From contig NZ_JABXKK010000085.1 in assembly GCF_017115045.1 (NCBI RefSeq), forward strand, positions 1 through 64,000: 64,000 nucleotides of DNA, written 5' to 3'. The position numbers and the translations under genes are program-made. Each line of letters starts with the position of its first letter. The first letter of the stretch is position 1. This DNA is from Nostoc sp. NMS8 (GTDB taxonomy: Bacteria; Cyanobacteriota; Cyanobacteriia; Cyanobacteriales; Nostocaceae). Positions 35,528-45,187 of the stretch are shown piece by piece. The notes beneath the pieces are model-generated. The model was not told the DNA's origin, made no database searches, and worked only from the letters and a program-made list of their open reading frames with translations.

Positions 35528-36577
35528 TTAAATGCGATGGTTTTCTATAGTATTAAATGTACCACCGAAAAGGCGATCGCGAATTGTATCATTCTGCAAA
35601 AAGTCATGGGGAAAACCCAATTCAATTTTACTCACTTCATCTAAACGTTGCAGATGCTCTGGGGAGAGGCGGACTTCTAAGGAAGCTAAGTTATCTTGAA
35701 ACTGCGTTAATTTACGTGCCCCAATAATCGGAATAATCACACCACTTTGAGCGTTTAACCAAGCTAATGCAACCTGCGAGGGTGTATGGCCAATTTCTCC
35801 TGCAACTTCACTGACAACTTTAGCGATCGCTAAATTCTTCTCAGAAATTCCTCCGCCAAAAGTCTCGAGTCGTCCTTGTTCACCACCTGCTTGAGGAGGC
35901 TGATTATACTTACCTGTCAGCACACCACCACCTAAAGGCGACCACGGTGTTACTGCTAAATCAAAGGCTTTCGCCAGTGGTAATAAGTCTCGTTCTGGTG
36001 TCCGCTGAATTAAACTATACTCAATTTGCAGAGCGATAAACTGCGTCCATCCTTGGTAATGGGCGATGGTATTTGCTTGAGAAACGATCCAAGCAGGTGT
36101 ATCAGAAATGCCGATGTAAAGTACTTTACCTTGACGCACTACATCATCAAGCGATCGCAAGACTTCTTCAATCGGCGTTGTGAAATCCCAAGCGTGCAAC
36201 CAGAATAAATCAATGTAATCCGTATTCAGCCGTTTCAGGCTACCTTCTAAAGATTGAATTAAATTCTTGCGATGGTTTCCACTGGCGTTAGGGTCGCCTT
36301 TTTGGTCATTCATCCGCAAGGGAAAGGAATATTTTGTCGCAACTACAAAGCGTTCCCGTTCTTTAGCAATCAACTCACCGACAATTTTTTCACTGCTACC
36401 ATCGGTATAGCCGTTGGCGGTGTCAATGAAATTTCCCCCTGCTTCTACATAGCTATCAAAGATTTTACGACTTTCGTCAACAGATGCACCCCAGCCCCAA
36501 TCTTCACCAAAGGTCATGGTTCCTAAGGAGAGTTCTGAGACTCTTAACCCGCTTTTGCCGAGGAGTTTGTATTTCAT
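35528..36577 (-). CDS. Aldo/keto reductase
   Basis: 349 aa from ATG 36577 (MKYKLLGKSGLRVSELSLG, the usual start); an upstream in-frame ATG at 36628 would add 17 odd residues. It is a NADPH-dependent TIM-barrel oxidoreductase with the catalytic tetrad visible: D in FIDTANGYTDG with its Tyr, Lys in VVATKYSF, His in FWLHAWD. The C-terminal SQVALAWL and IIPIIGARK bind the cofactor. It belongs to the YajO/Tas-like group. The physiological substrate is unknown. Confidence 0.92.
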   Translation of the reverse strand: MKYKLLGKSGLRVSELSLGTMTFGEDWGWGASVDESRKIFDSYVEAGGNFIDTANGYTDGSSEKIVGELIAKERERFVVATKYSFPLRMNDQKGDPNASGNHRKNLIQSLEGSLKRLNTDYIDLFWLHAWDFTTPIEEVLRSLDDVVRQGKVLYIGISDTPAWIVSQANTIAHYQGWTQFIALQIEYSLIQRTPERDLLPLAKAFDLAVTPWSPLGGGVLTGKYNQPPQAGGEQGRLETFGGGISEKNLAIAKVVSEVAGEIGHTPSQVALAWLNAQSGVIIPIIGARKLTQFQDNLASLEVRLSPEHLQRLDEVSKIELGFPHDFLQNDTIRDRLFGGTFNTIENHRI

Positions 36578-36767
36578 GAATATTTTCTCATTAATGAAAA
36601 AACTAAGCAAATAACATTCCAAAGGCATGATACAGCAGAATTTAGAATTCAGGAGTCAGCAGTCGGGAGGAATTAAAACTTAAAAGTTGAGCTTCAGAGG
36701 GTGAAACTTCAAATTTTAACTCTTCGTACCAAATGCCTTCGCTACAATAAAGTCAAAACAAAACATA

Positions 36768-37373
36768 ATGACTTACACCTCGCCCAAACTACTTACCTTC
36801 GAGGATTTTATCGCCCAATATGGCGATAATACACGCTACGAATTAATCGACGGGCAATTAAGAGACATGGAACCTACAGGGCCACACGAAGCTGTTGCAG
36901 GTAGTATTGCTGGTAGAATCTATGTCGAAATTTTTAATTCTAATTTCAACTGGCTAGTTCCCAAAACTTGTCTGATTAAACCACCTGCGGCTGAAGCCAC
37001 AGCACTGCGTCCTGATGTAATTGTTTTAGATAAAGCAGAACTTAGTAAAGAACCTCTCTGGCAAAAAGAACCGATTATTTGTAACGGCAATACAATCAAA
37101 CTTGTTGCTGAAGTTGTGAGTACTAATTGGCAAGATGATTATGCAAGGAAAATAGAAGAATACGCTTTTCTTAATATCCCAGAATATTGGATTGTGGACT
37201 TTCGTGGTTTGGGTGGTTTGCAGTTTATTGGCAATCCTAAACAACCTACCTTCACCGTTTGTCAGTTAGTTAACGGTGTGTACCAGCAGGAAAAATATCG
37301 GTTAGGAGATAGTATTTCGTCTGAGACATTGCCAAATTTACAACTTAAGCTAGACGACATTATGCATATTTGA
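36768..37373 (+). CDS. Uma2-family (DUF820) putative endonuclease
   Basis: 201 aa with the PD-(D/E)xK-like pattern of Uma2: ALRPDVIVLD, VAEVVSTNWQDDYARKIEEY, then IPEYWIVDFRG. This family is hugely expanded in cyanobacteria; nuclease activity is predicted from fold, and the biological role is unknown. Length and motifs are complete. Downstream is a family A MITE. A distinct second member lies at 60787. Confidence 0.88.
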   Translation: MTYTSPKLLTFEDFIAQYGDNTRYELIDGQLRDMEPTGPHEAVAGSIAGRIYVEIFNSNFNWLVPKTCLIKPPAAEATALRPDVIVLDKAELSKEPLWQKEPIICNGNTIKLVAEVVSTNWQDDYARKIEEYAFLNIPEYWIVDFRGLGGLQFIGNPKQPTFTVCQLVNGVYQQEKYRLGDSISSETLPNLQLKLDDIMHI

Positions 37374-37411
37374 ACTGGGTATTGGGGGCTGGGGATGATT
37401 CGGTGAGGTAA

Positions 37412-37564
37412 GAGGATGTTTGAAAAGTTTTTTTGTATACATCTAACCCTTGGAGATCCCCCTAAATCCCCCTTAAAAAGGGGGACTTTAAGACTCTTAT
37501 TCCCCCCTTTTTTAAGGGGGGTTAGGGGGGATCAAAAAATATTTGATACTTCTCAGACATCCTC
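37412..37564. repeat. MITE family A, copy 2, 153 bp
   Basis: GAGGATGTTTGAAAAG at the left and TCTCAGACATCCTC at the right are inverted, flanked on both sides by TAA. The GATCCCCCTAAATCCCCCTT core is shared with copies 1 and 3. Confidence 0.88.
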
Positions 37565-37654
37565 TAAGAGCAATCGCTACAGTTTTCTAAGCTAGAATAC
37601 CAAAGTTGTGTTTAGACACATCTAATTTGTCATAGCCAAAGAGCCGTTATTTTA

Positions 37655-38062
37655 ATGAACTACTACGTAATATACGACGGAAATTGTAATCTCTGCGTTA
37701 CCCTAGTGCGCTCGCTAGAAACCTTAGACAACGGAAAGTTATTTCGCTACGTTCCGATGCAAGATGAGCAAACACTTTTACAGTGGGGAATTTCAGCCCA
37801 AGATTGCGAACAAGGGGTGATTTTAATTGATGGCAATCAACCTCAGAGACGTTGGCAAGGTAGCAATGCAGTAGAAGAAATTGGGCGGTTATTGCCAGCC
37901 GGAAGTATATTTGTAAACGCTTATCGAGCATTACCAGGGATGAAATGGACAGGCGATCGCTTTTACGAACAAATCCGCGATAATCGCTATACGATATTTG
38001 GCAAGCGTTCCAGTACTTATGAATCGGCATATTGCGTGGATGGTAGCTGCAAGCCAACTTAA
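37655..38062 (+). CDS. DCC-family thiol-disulfide oxidoreductase (DUF393)
   Basis: 135 aa with the diagnostic YDGNCNLC at the N-terminus, giving a CxxC redox-type pair in the DxxCxxC arrangement of the DCC family, and NAYRALPGMKW and GDRFYEQIRDNRY later on. The thioredoxin-like fold is predicted to handle thiols or disulfides; no partner is known. The normal length for the family. Preceded by a MITE, followed by repeat DNA. Confidence 0.9.
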   Translation: MNYYVIYDGNCNLCVTLVRSLETLDNGKLFRYVPMQDEQTLLQWGISAQDCEQGVILIDGNQPQRRWQGSNAVEEIGRLLPAGSIFVNAYRALPGMKWTGDRFYEQIRDNRYTIFGKRSSTYESAYCVDGSCKPT

Positions 38063-38407
38063 GTTAAATATTAAATAAATCACAGCTATACGAGGCTTTA
38101 TCCACCTCCGTGGGTTTTAAAAAACTTTATTTTCTCTTAGTCCACGGAGGTGGACTTTGTTTGTGTAGCCGCGAATTCCATTCGCCAGGGCTGCAAAAAC
38201 CCGCAACTCACAACTGAATTTGTCATTAGATAGAATTTTTCTAGTCAAAAATCCCCCTCCAGGTGCTAGCAAAAAGTCTCTTAGAACAACCATTATGCTA
38301 TCTGGCGTGTTTGTAAACATTGTGTGTGCAATCAATGACATTTGCGAGGCGGGTACGCCATCGCGCCGCAATTCGCCACAACATAGAATCTGACGGGAGG
38401 ATACTGC
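38063..38407. other. Repeat-bearing intergenic region upstream of treZ
   Basis: It holds the inverted repeat TCCACCTCCGTGG..CCACGGAGGTGGA (about 38100-38155, loop ~30) and a CGCGAATTCCATTCGCC piece, members of a dispersed family also seen near 45112. The treZ ribosome-binding site GGGAGG lies at 38395-38400, 7 nt before a GTG start. The promoter of the trehalose cluster must be here. Confidence 0.6.
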
Positions 38408-40255
38408 GTGAGAATTGGTGCTAACTACTTGGGGAACGGAGAGTGTGAATTTACAGTTTGGTCTCCGCTATTAGATGGCGTTACGGTACAAGTTTTGACG
38501 CCAGAACCACAGTTAATTCCCCTCAAGCCTCAGTCTGAGGGGTACTGGCACACGAAGGTCAACGATGTGTATCCGGGTACGCTTTATCGGTATGTCTTGA
38601 ATGGTCAAGATAGTTTTGCCGATCCCGCATCGCAGTATCAACCAGAAGGGGTACACGGGCCATCGCAAATTGTCGATCATCACTTTGAATGGACTGATGA
38701 AGGCTGGACGGGTATTCCTGTGGAGTCGATGATTTTTTATGAACTTCATGTTGGCACATTCACGCCTGAAGGAACTTTCACCGCCATTATTCCCCGTTTA
38801 CCAGAACTGAGAGAACTGGGAATTAATGCGATTGAAATTATGCCTATTGCCCAATTTCCGGGAGACACTCATGTTGAGGCTGCTCTGACATACCGCAACT
38901 GGGGTTATGATGGCGTTTACCCTTTTGCTGTTCAAAATTCCTACGGTAGCCCAGCCGAACTTAAGCAACTGGTAAATGCTTGTCACCAAAATAATATCGC
39001 CGTTGTGCTGGATGTGGTGTACAACCACTTTGGCCCAGAAGGCAACTATATGAGTCAGTTCGCACCCTACTTTACCCAAACCTATAAAACGCCGTGGGGT
39101 GAAGCACTGAATTTTGATGACGCCCATAGTCAGGGTGTGCGAAATTATTTCATCCAAAATGCGCTTTACTGGTTGGGCGAGTTCCACATTGATGCATTGC
39201 GGCTGGATGCTATTCAAGCAATTTACGACTTGGGAGCCAAGCATTTTTTATGGGAATTGGCAGAAGCGATTCATCATTTTTCACAACAAGGGCAAAAATG
39301 GAAACGCCATTTAATTGCTGAAAGTGATTTAAATAATCCGCAAATCATTCGTCCAGCAGAATTGGGTGGATATGGAATTGATGCTCAATGGAGTGATGAT
39401 TTTCACCATGCACTGCACACACTCTTGACAGGCGATCGCCAAGGATATTATCAAGATTTTGGGCAGTTTGCTGATTTGGCAAAAGCTTACAATGATACTT
39501 TTGTCTACGATTGGAAATATTCGCCCGATCGCAAACGATTTCATGGCGTATCTTGCCGCGATCGCTCTTTATCACAGTTTACAGTCTGCATTCAGAACCA
39601 CGATCAAATCGGCAATCAAATGAAAGGAGAACGCCTCAGCCAGAGGATCTCTTTTGAAGGATTAAAGTTAGCTGCTGGCGCTGTGTTACTATCGCCCTAC
39701 TTACCCCTGTTATTCATGGGAGAAGAATACGGCGAAACAGCACCCTTCCTTTACTTTGTCAGTCACTCTGATCCTGATTTGATTCAAATGGTTCGAGCCG
39801 GACGCAAAGAAGAATTTGAAGCATTTCACTATGCAGAAGATCCCCCAGATCCCGAATCGGCAGAAACTTTCCTAAAATCTAAACTCAATTGGCAATTACG
39901 CAATGAAGGACAGCACAAAGTTCTGTGGGATTGGTATCGTCAGTTAATTAATTTACGGAAGACGCATCCAGCACTTCTTAACCAAGACCGTAATTTCATC
40001 GAAGCTACTAGCGATGAAGATAAACAGTTGGTCATTGTGCGGCGTTGGTGCGAATCGAGTGAACTAATATTTGCAATGAATTTCAATTCGTCCCCCGTGA
40101 CGGTGACTTTGCCAAGTCAACACGATGTTCATAAAATATTAGACTCAGCAGATACCTCATGGTCTGGCCCTGGTTCTGAAGCTGCGGAACATCTATCTGC
40201 GGGACAAGAAGTAAAATTGCAACCTACTAGTTTATTACTCTATGAAAAAGGATGA
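38408..40255 (+). CDS. treZ: Malto-oligosyltrehalose trehalohydrolase
   Basis: 615 aa, a GH13 enzyme that cuts the alpha-1,4 link next to the trehalose end of maltooligosyl-trehalose, releasing trehalose. Residues ~1-100 are a beta-sandwich (FTVWSPLLDGVTVQVL), followed by the barrel with DVVYNHFGPEGNY, the nucleophile Asp in IDALRLDAIQAI, the acid Glu in LIAESDLNN and QNHDQIGNQ. GTG start with a clear GGGAGG site. First gene of the trehalose cluster; a 445-bp repeat block separates it from treY. Confidence 0.95.
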   Translation: MRIGANYLGNGECEFTVWSPLLDGVTVQVLTPEPQLIPLKPQSEGYWHTKVNDVYPGTLYRYVLNGQDSFADPASQYQPEGVHGPSQIVDHHFEWTDEGWTGIPVESMIFYELHVGTFTPEGTFTAIIPRLPELRELGINAIEIMPIAQFPGDTHVEAALTYRNWGYDGVYPFAVQNSYGSPAELKQLVNACHQNNIAVVLDVVYNHFGPEGNYMSQFAPYFTQTYKTPWGEALNFDDAHSQGVRNYFIQNALYWLGEFHIDALRLDAIQAIYDLGAKHFLWELAEAIHHFSQQGQKWKRHLIAESDLNNPQIIRPAELGGYGIDAQWSDDFHHALHTLLTGDRQGYYQDFGQFADLAKAYNDTFVYDWKYSPDRKRFHGVSCRDRSLSQFTVCIQNHDQIGNQMKGERLSQRISFEGLKLAAGAVLLSPYLPLLFMGEEYGETAPFLYFVSHSDPDLIQMVRAGRKEEFEAFHYAEDPPDPESAETFLKSKLNWQLRNEGQHKVLWDWYRQLINLRKTHPALLNQDRNFIEATSDEDKQLVIVRRWCESSELIFAMNFNSSPVTVTLPSQHDVHKILDSADTSWSGPGSEAAEHLSAGQEVKLQPTSLLLYEKG

Positions 40256-40303
40256 GGGGGAGAGTTAGAACTTAAAGTTTTAGCCTCATAACCTCAAGTT
40301 TCA

Positions 40304-40498
40304 AGCTAAAAGGTTCAACGTCCGAGCTAAAAGGTTCAACGTCCGAGCTAAAAGGTTCAACGTTCGAGCTAAAAGGTTCAACGTTTGAGCTAAAAGGTTC
40401 GACGTCCGAGCTAAAAGGTTCAACGTCCGAGCTAAAAGGTTCAACGTCCGAGCTAAAAGGTTCAACGTTCGAGCTAAAAGGTTCAATGTCCGAGCTAA
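40304..40498. repeat. 21-bp tandem array (9 units), truncated by a MITE
   Basis: The unit AGCTAAAAGGTTCAACGTCC(G) repeats nine times from 40304 with single-base variants (TTCG, TTTG, GGTTCG). The tenth unit is broken at AGCTAA where a family A MITE starts, and a fragment of unit sequence (AAAAGGTTCAAATTCC) resumes after it at 40664. Codes for a heptapeptide pattern only by chance. Confidence 0.92.
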
Positions 40499-40662
40499 GA
40501 GGTTGTTTGAAAAGTCCTCTTGTTGGTAAACAAAACGTTCTAGATCCCCCTAAATCCCCCTTAAGAAGGGGGACTTTTATTCCGGTTCCCCCCTTAAAAA
40601 GGGGGGCTAGGGGGGATCAACAAATGCCCAAAATCACAGCTAACTACTTCTCAAACAATCTA
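40499..40662. repeat. MITE family A, copy 3, inserted in the 21-bp array
   Basis: Left end GAGGTTGTTTGAAAAG, right end CTTCTCAAACAATCTA, 164 bp, with the same GATCCCCCTAAATCCCCCTT core. TAA directly precedes the left end and follows the right end. The right terminal bases have drifted more than in the other copies. Confidence 0.88.
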
Positions 40663-40700
40663 TAAAAGGTTCAAATTCCCCACTGTCCACGAAAAAAAAT

Positions 40701-43499
40701 ATGCGAATTCCTACCGCCACTTATCGGATTCAGTTTACACCCCAGTTCGGCTTTGACAACGCTAAAGCGATCGCAGCTTATTTAGCAGATTTAGGTATTT
40801 CCGATTTATACGCCTCCCCCATTTTTAAGGCCCGATCCGGGAGTACGCACGGCTACGATATAGTCGATGCCACTCAACTTAACCCAGAATTGGGAACTAA
40901 TGAATCCTTTGATGCCTTAGTTGATGAAGTCCAATCCCTTGGTATGGGCTGGTTACAAGATATTGTGCCTAACCACATGGCCTATACCAGCGAAAACCTT
41001 TACTTAATGGATATATTGGAACACGGGCCAGATTCCAGCTATACCGACTATTTCGACCTTTCTTGGAATGCTCCCTTTGGCGATCGCCAAGAGCGAATTC
41101 TCGCGCCGTTACTGGGAGATTTCTATGGTGCATCCCTGGAAAACGGACATATCCAACTGCAATATGAAGAAAACGGTTTAACTGTCAACTATTACAGCTT
41201 AAAACTGCCACTCCGGTTAGAATCTTACACAAAATTTATCACCCATAATTTAGGGAAACTCACCCGTACACTGGGACGCAATCACCCCGATTTTATTAAG
41301 CTGTTGGGGATTCTCTATATTCTCAAAAACGTGCCTTCAGAGGTGGCGGGTAAACAGCGACAAGACCAGATTGCATTTATTAAAGGCTTGGTTTGGGAAC
41401 TCTACACCACAAATGATTCTATCCGCGAGTTTATTGATGAAAATATCGAAACTTTCAACGGAGAGCCTGGTAATTCTGAAAGCTATAACCTCCTAGATGA
41501 ATTACTGAAGGATCAATTTTATCGTCTCGCCTTCTGGAAGGTTGGCGCGGAAGAAATGAACTACCGCCGTTTCTTTACTGTCAACGAATTGATTTCTGTG
41601 AAAGTTGAAGAACTGCGAGTTTTTAATAATACCCACAGCTTAATTCAAAAGCTGGTTGAGGAGGGCAAATTTACAGGTTTACGCATTGACCATATTGATG
41701 GACTTTATAACCCAATTCAGTATCTTGAAAGGCTACGGGAAAAAATGGGTGATGTTTATATCACCGTTGAGAAGATTTTAGAACTCACCGAAGATTTGCC
41801 GGAAAATTGGGCAATTGAAGGTACATCGGGATATGACTTTTTAAACTACGTAAATGGCGTATTTTGTCAAACAGAAAATCAATCACAGGTTGATAAAGTT
41901 TACCAGAACTTTATTGGCTCACGGGTAGATTATGCCTCGGTGGTGAAGGATAAAAAGCACTTAATACTGGAAAAGAATTTAGCCGGTGATATTGACAATT
42001 TGGCTCTTTTACTAAAGAATATTTCTAGTAAATATCGCTATGGTAATGATTTTACGCTGAATGGACTCAAAAGAGCGATCGCAGAAGTTTTGACACTATT
42101 CCCGATTTACCGTACCTACATTACGCCCGATGGAATTGGAGATAGTGATCGCGCCACCATTGAGAAAGTAATTCACCAAGCCAAAGAACAAACGCCTCTG
42201 TTACAGCACGAGTTAACCTTTATTGAAAAGTTAATGCTGCTAGAGTTTGATAATTCTCTAACTCAAACAGAACGCGAACAGTGGATATATTTTGTCTTGC
42301 GAATGCAGCAATACAGCGGCCCGCTCATGGCGAAAGGCGTAGAAGACACCACATTATATGTTTACAATCGCTTACTATCGCTGAATGAAGTCGGGGGTAA
42401 TCCCGGTCATTTTGGGATTTCTGTAGCTGACTTCCACAGTTTTAATAAACAGCACCAAGCAACTTGGCCCCACACAATGAACACCACCGCCACCCACGAC
42501 ACCAAACGCGGCGAAGATGTGCGGGCCAGATTGAATGTCCTCTCAGAAATTCCCGATGAGTGGGATCAGCAGGTAAATACTTGGAGTGCCATTAATCGAG
42601 GACATCGTAGCCATCGCCAAGGGTTCGCTATACCCGATCGCAACGACGAGTATTTTCTCTATCAAACCCTGGTAGGGGCGTTTCCCTTTGCCGAACACGA
42701 GCATACATCCTTCGTCGAACGGGTGAAGGACTATATAATAAAGGCAATTAGAGAAGCGAAAGTGCATACAGCCTGGTTGCGACCTGATAGCGAGTATGAA
42801 GAAGCTTGTGCTTCCTTTATTGAGAAAGTACTCGATCCTGCAATCTCCGGGGAATTTCTAGAAGCCTTTCGTCCCTTTCAACAGCGAATTGCCGACTATG
42901 GGATATTCAATTCCCTTTCCCAAACTCTCCTGAAGATTTCCGCCCCCGGCGTACCCGACTTTTACCAGGGAACCGAACTTTGGGAACTAAGCCTAGTCGA
43001 TCCAGACAATCGCCGTCCCGTGGATTTTGAACAGCGACGAACTTACTTAAGCACCATCCGCGAACAAGTAAAAACAGACATTCTCGGACTAATTCAGGAG
43101 TTACAAAACCACAAAACCGACGGCAGAATCAAACTGTTTTTAACGGCTCAATTACTCCAAGCAAGAACAAACTTTGTCTCATTATTCCAGGATGGCGACT
43201 ATTTACCATTAGAACTTCAAGGAACCTACGCCAATCATATTATCGCCTTTGCCCGGCGGGAAGGGAATCAAACAGCGATCGCGATCGCACCTCGCTTTTT
43301 AACCAGCCTCATCCAGCCAGGAGACAACCCCTTAGGCGAGTCAGTTTGGCAAGATACCCATCTCCAACTACCCCCTGGAACTCCCCACACCTGGAAAAAC
43401 GTCATAACTCAGGAACCCTTACAATCCACAGAAACCCTATCTATCGGATCGGCTCTCGCTCATTTCCCAGTTGCTTTATTAGTTAGCAGCGCCGAGTAA
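40701..43499 (+). CDS. treY: Malto-oligosyltrehalose synthase
   Basis: 932 aa, a GH13 enzyme that turns the reducing end of maltodextrins into a trehalose unit by intramolecular transglycosylation. It starts MRIPTATYRIQFTPQFGFD, the usual TreY opening, and shows DIVPNHMAYT, the catalytic Asp in TGLRIDHIDGL, Glu in ITVEKILE and the late VPDFYQGTELWELSLVDPDN. It is full length. TreZ upstream acts on its product. treH begins 56 bp downstream. Confidence 0.95.
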   Translation: MRIPTATYRIQFTPQFGFDNAKAIAAYLADLGISDLYASPIFKARSGSTHGYDIVDATQLNPELGTNESFDALVDEVQSLGMGWLQDIVPNHMAYTSENLYLMDILEHGPDSSYTDYFDLSWNAPFGDRQERILAPLLGDFYGASLENGHIQLQYEENGLTVNYYSLKLPLRLESYTKFITHNLGKLTRTLGRNHPDFIKLLGILYILKNVPSEVAGKQRQDQIAFIKGLVWELYTTNDSIREFIDENIETFNGEPGNSESYNLLDELLKDQFYRLAFWKVGAEEMNYRRFFTVNELISVKVEELRVFNNTHSLIQKLVEEGKFTGLRIDHIDGLYNPIQYLERLREKMGDVYITVEKILELTEDLPENWAIEGTSGYDFLNYVNGVFCQTENQSQVDKVYQNFIGSRVDYASVVKDKKHLILEKNLAGDIDNLALLLKNISSKYRYGNDFTLNGLKRAIAEVLTLFPIYRTYITPDGIGDSDRATIEKVIHQAKEQTPLLQHELTFIEKLMLLEFDNSLTQTEREQWIYFVLRMQQYSGPLMAKGVEDTTLYVYNRLLSLNEVGGNPGHFGISVADFHSFNKQHQATWPHTMNTTATHDTKRGEDVRARLNVLSEIPDEWDQQVNTWSAINRGHRSHRQGFAIPDRNDEYFLYQTLVGAFPFAEHEHTSFVERVKDYIIKAIREAKVHTAWLRPDSEYEEACASFIEKVLDPAISGEFLEAFRPFQQRIADYGIFNSLSQTLLKISAPGVPDFYQGTELWELSLVDPDNRRPVDFEQRRTYLSTIREQVKTDILGLIQELQNHKTDGRIKLFLTAQLLQARTNFVSLFQDGDYLPLELQGTYANHIIAFARREGNQTAIAIAPRFLTSLIQPGDNPLGESVWQDTHLQLPPGTPHTWKNVITQEPLQSTETLSIGSALAHFPVALLVSSAE

Positions 43500-43554
43500 A
43501 AACCTCTGCGTACCTCTGCGGTTCCCTTTGCGTTCCTTTGCGTTTAAAAAAATA

Positions 43555-45078
43555 ATGACCACTCCCCCAACACTTACCGCCACGCAGATAAACAAAGTGC
43601 GCTTCCATATCAAAAAAACGTGGAAAACCTTAACGCGATCGCACGAACACCTATTACAATCTGCCAAAGATACAAAACTAGACCACAAAACCGACACTCC
43701 CTGGATTGTCTACATTTCCCCCTTAGAAGATTATCCCAACATTCAGGGTGTGTTAGAGCGATCGCTATATCCCAAAGATATGCAACAGCTACAAATTCGC
43801 ACTTTGCCGTCAGAAGTGGAAGCGATTAAAGAGCATGGCTTACTATACCTACCAGGCCCTTATGTCGTACCAGGTGGTCGATTTAACGAAATGTATGGCT
43901 GGGACAGCTACTTTATATTACTGGGACTTTTGCACGATGAAGAATGGGATCTAGCGCAAAGCCAGGTAGACCAATTATTGTACCAGGTAAAGCATTACGG
44001 TACTATCCTCAATGCCAACCGGACTTATATGCTCTCGCGATCGCAGCCTCCAGTCCTCAGTATGATGGTTTTGGCGTTATTCCAACACACCAAAAATGAA
44101 GAGTGGTTGAAAGCAACCGTCCCGTTGTTAGAGCAATTTTACTATTACTGGGTAGTACCGCCTCACCTAAATCCTGCAACCGGCTTATCCAGATTTTATG
44201 CCTTTGGGGAAGGCCCCGCGCCAGAAGTTGTGTTCTCCGAGCGAGATGAGGAGGGAAAAAGCCACTACGATCGCGTCAAGGAATATTACCAAACCTTTGA
44301 GGTTGAAGATTATGATGTCAATCTTTACTACAACCGGGAAAATGACCAACTGACCAGTCTATTTTATAAGGGCGATCGCACCATGCGCGAGTCCGGTTTT
44401 GATATCACCAACCGATTTGGCCCCTTCAGTGCTGATATCCTCCACTACGCTCCTGTGTGCCTCAACAGTTTCCTGTATCAGGTAGAACAAGACTTGGCAC
44501 AAATTAACGCTATTTTGGGGAACGAAGAACTGAAAAAACAATGGCGCGATCGTGCAGATATCCGCCGTGATCGGATCGATAAATTTCTCTGGAATGAAGA
44601 ACGAGGACTCTATTTCGACTACCACTTCCAGAGTGGAAAACGCCGCCGCTACGAATTTGCTACCACCTTCTATCCTCTGTGGCTGGGAATTGCTTCTCCA
44701 ATCCAAGCCAAGCGCGTCGTGGAAAATCTCTCTTTGTTTGAAGCCCCAGGCGGAATTTTGACTAGTACTCATGTCACCGGAAACCAGTGGGATGCCCCCT
44801 TTGGCTGGGCACCATTGACGTTAATTGCCGTTCAGGGACTTCACCGTTATGGGTTTCATACAGAAGGCGATCGCATTGCCAACAAGTTCCTAGCTATGGT
44901 AGTTAAAGAATTCGAGCGTCACAATACCCTAGTTGAAAAATATGATGTTGAGCGCTGTTCTGCAAATGTTTCCGACGATATTTCCTTTGGATATAGTTCT
45001 AACGAAGTCGGTTTCGGCTGGACAAATGGAGTCATTCTAGAACTTTTAGCAGCCGGTGGGAAAAAAGTTCCTAGTTAA
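43555..45078 (+). CDS. treH: Trehalase
   Basis: 507 aa from ATG 43555; an in-frame ATG at 43528 adds nine residues. It hydrolyses trehalose to two glucoses. The GH37 signature PGGRFNEMYGWDSYF is present, and the second signature appears as QWDAPFGWAPL. No signal peptide, so cytosolic. Together with treZ and treY it allows trehalose made from glycogen-derived dextrins to be broken down; in Nostoc this cluster responds to drying. Hairpin repeat DNA follows the stop. Confidence 0.93.
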   Translation: MTTPPTLTATQINKVRFHIKKTWKTLTRSHEHLLQSAKDTKLDHKTDTPWIVYISPLEDYPNIQGVLERSLYPKDMQQLQIRTLPSEVEAIKEHGLLYLPGPYVVPGGRFNEMYGWDSYFILLGLLHDEEWDLAQSQVDQLLYQVKHYGTILNANRTYMLSRSQPPVLSMMVLALFQHTKNEEWLKATVPLLEQFYYYWVVPPHLNPATGLSRFYAFGEGPAPEVVFSERDEEGKSHYDRVKEYYQTFEVEDYDVNLYYNRENDQLTSLFYKGDRTMRESGFDITNRFGPFSADILHYAPVCLNSFLYQVEQDLAQINAILGNEELKKQWRDRADIRRDRIDKFLWNEERGLYFDYHFQSGKRRRYEFATTFYPLWLGIASPIQAKRVVENLSLFEAPGGILTSTHVTGNQWDAPFGWAPLTLIAVQGLHRYGFHTEGDRIANKFLAMVVKEFERHNTLVEKYDVERCSANVSDDISFGYSSNEVGFGWTNGVILELLAAGGKKVPS

Positions 45079-45111
45079 ATCGGCGGTTACAAGCCGCAAC
45101 GACACAGGCAA

Positions 45112-45129
45112 AACCCGCGCAGGCGGGTT
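45112..45129. repeat. Short GC hairpin after treH
   Basis: AACCCGC, loop GCAG, GCGGGTT, followed by AAAAAAGCTTGATTTTCTCTTAG. The tail resembles that after the CCTCCGTGGGTTTTA repeat near 38125, so it belongs to a dispersed family; it may also help terminate the tre transcript. Confidence 0.55.
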
Positions 45130-45187
45130 AAAAAAGCTTGATTTTCTCTTAGGGACTTCCAAATAAAAAATATCCAATTAACTTTTG

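Noticed and set aside
40301..40486. 61-codon NLLARTL-repeat frame
   Set aside because: Product of 21-bp repeats without stops; not a gene.
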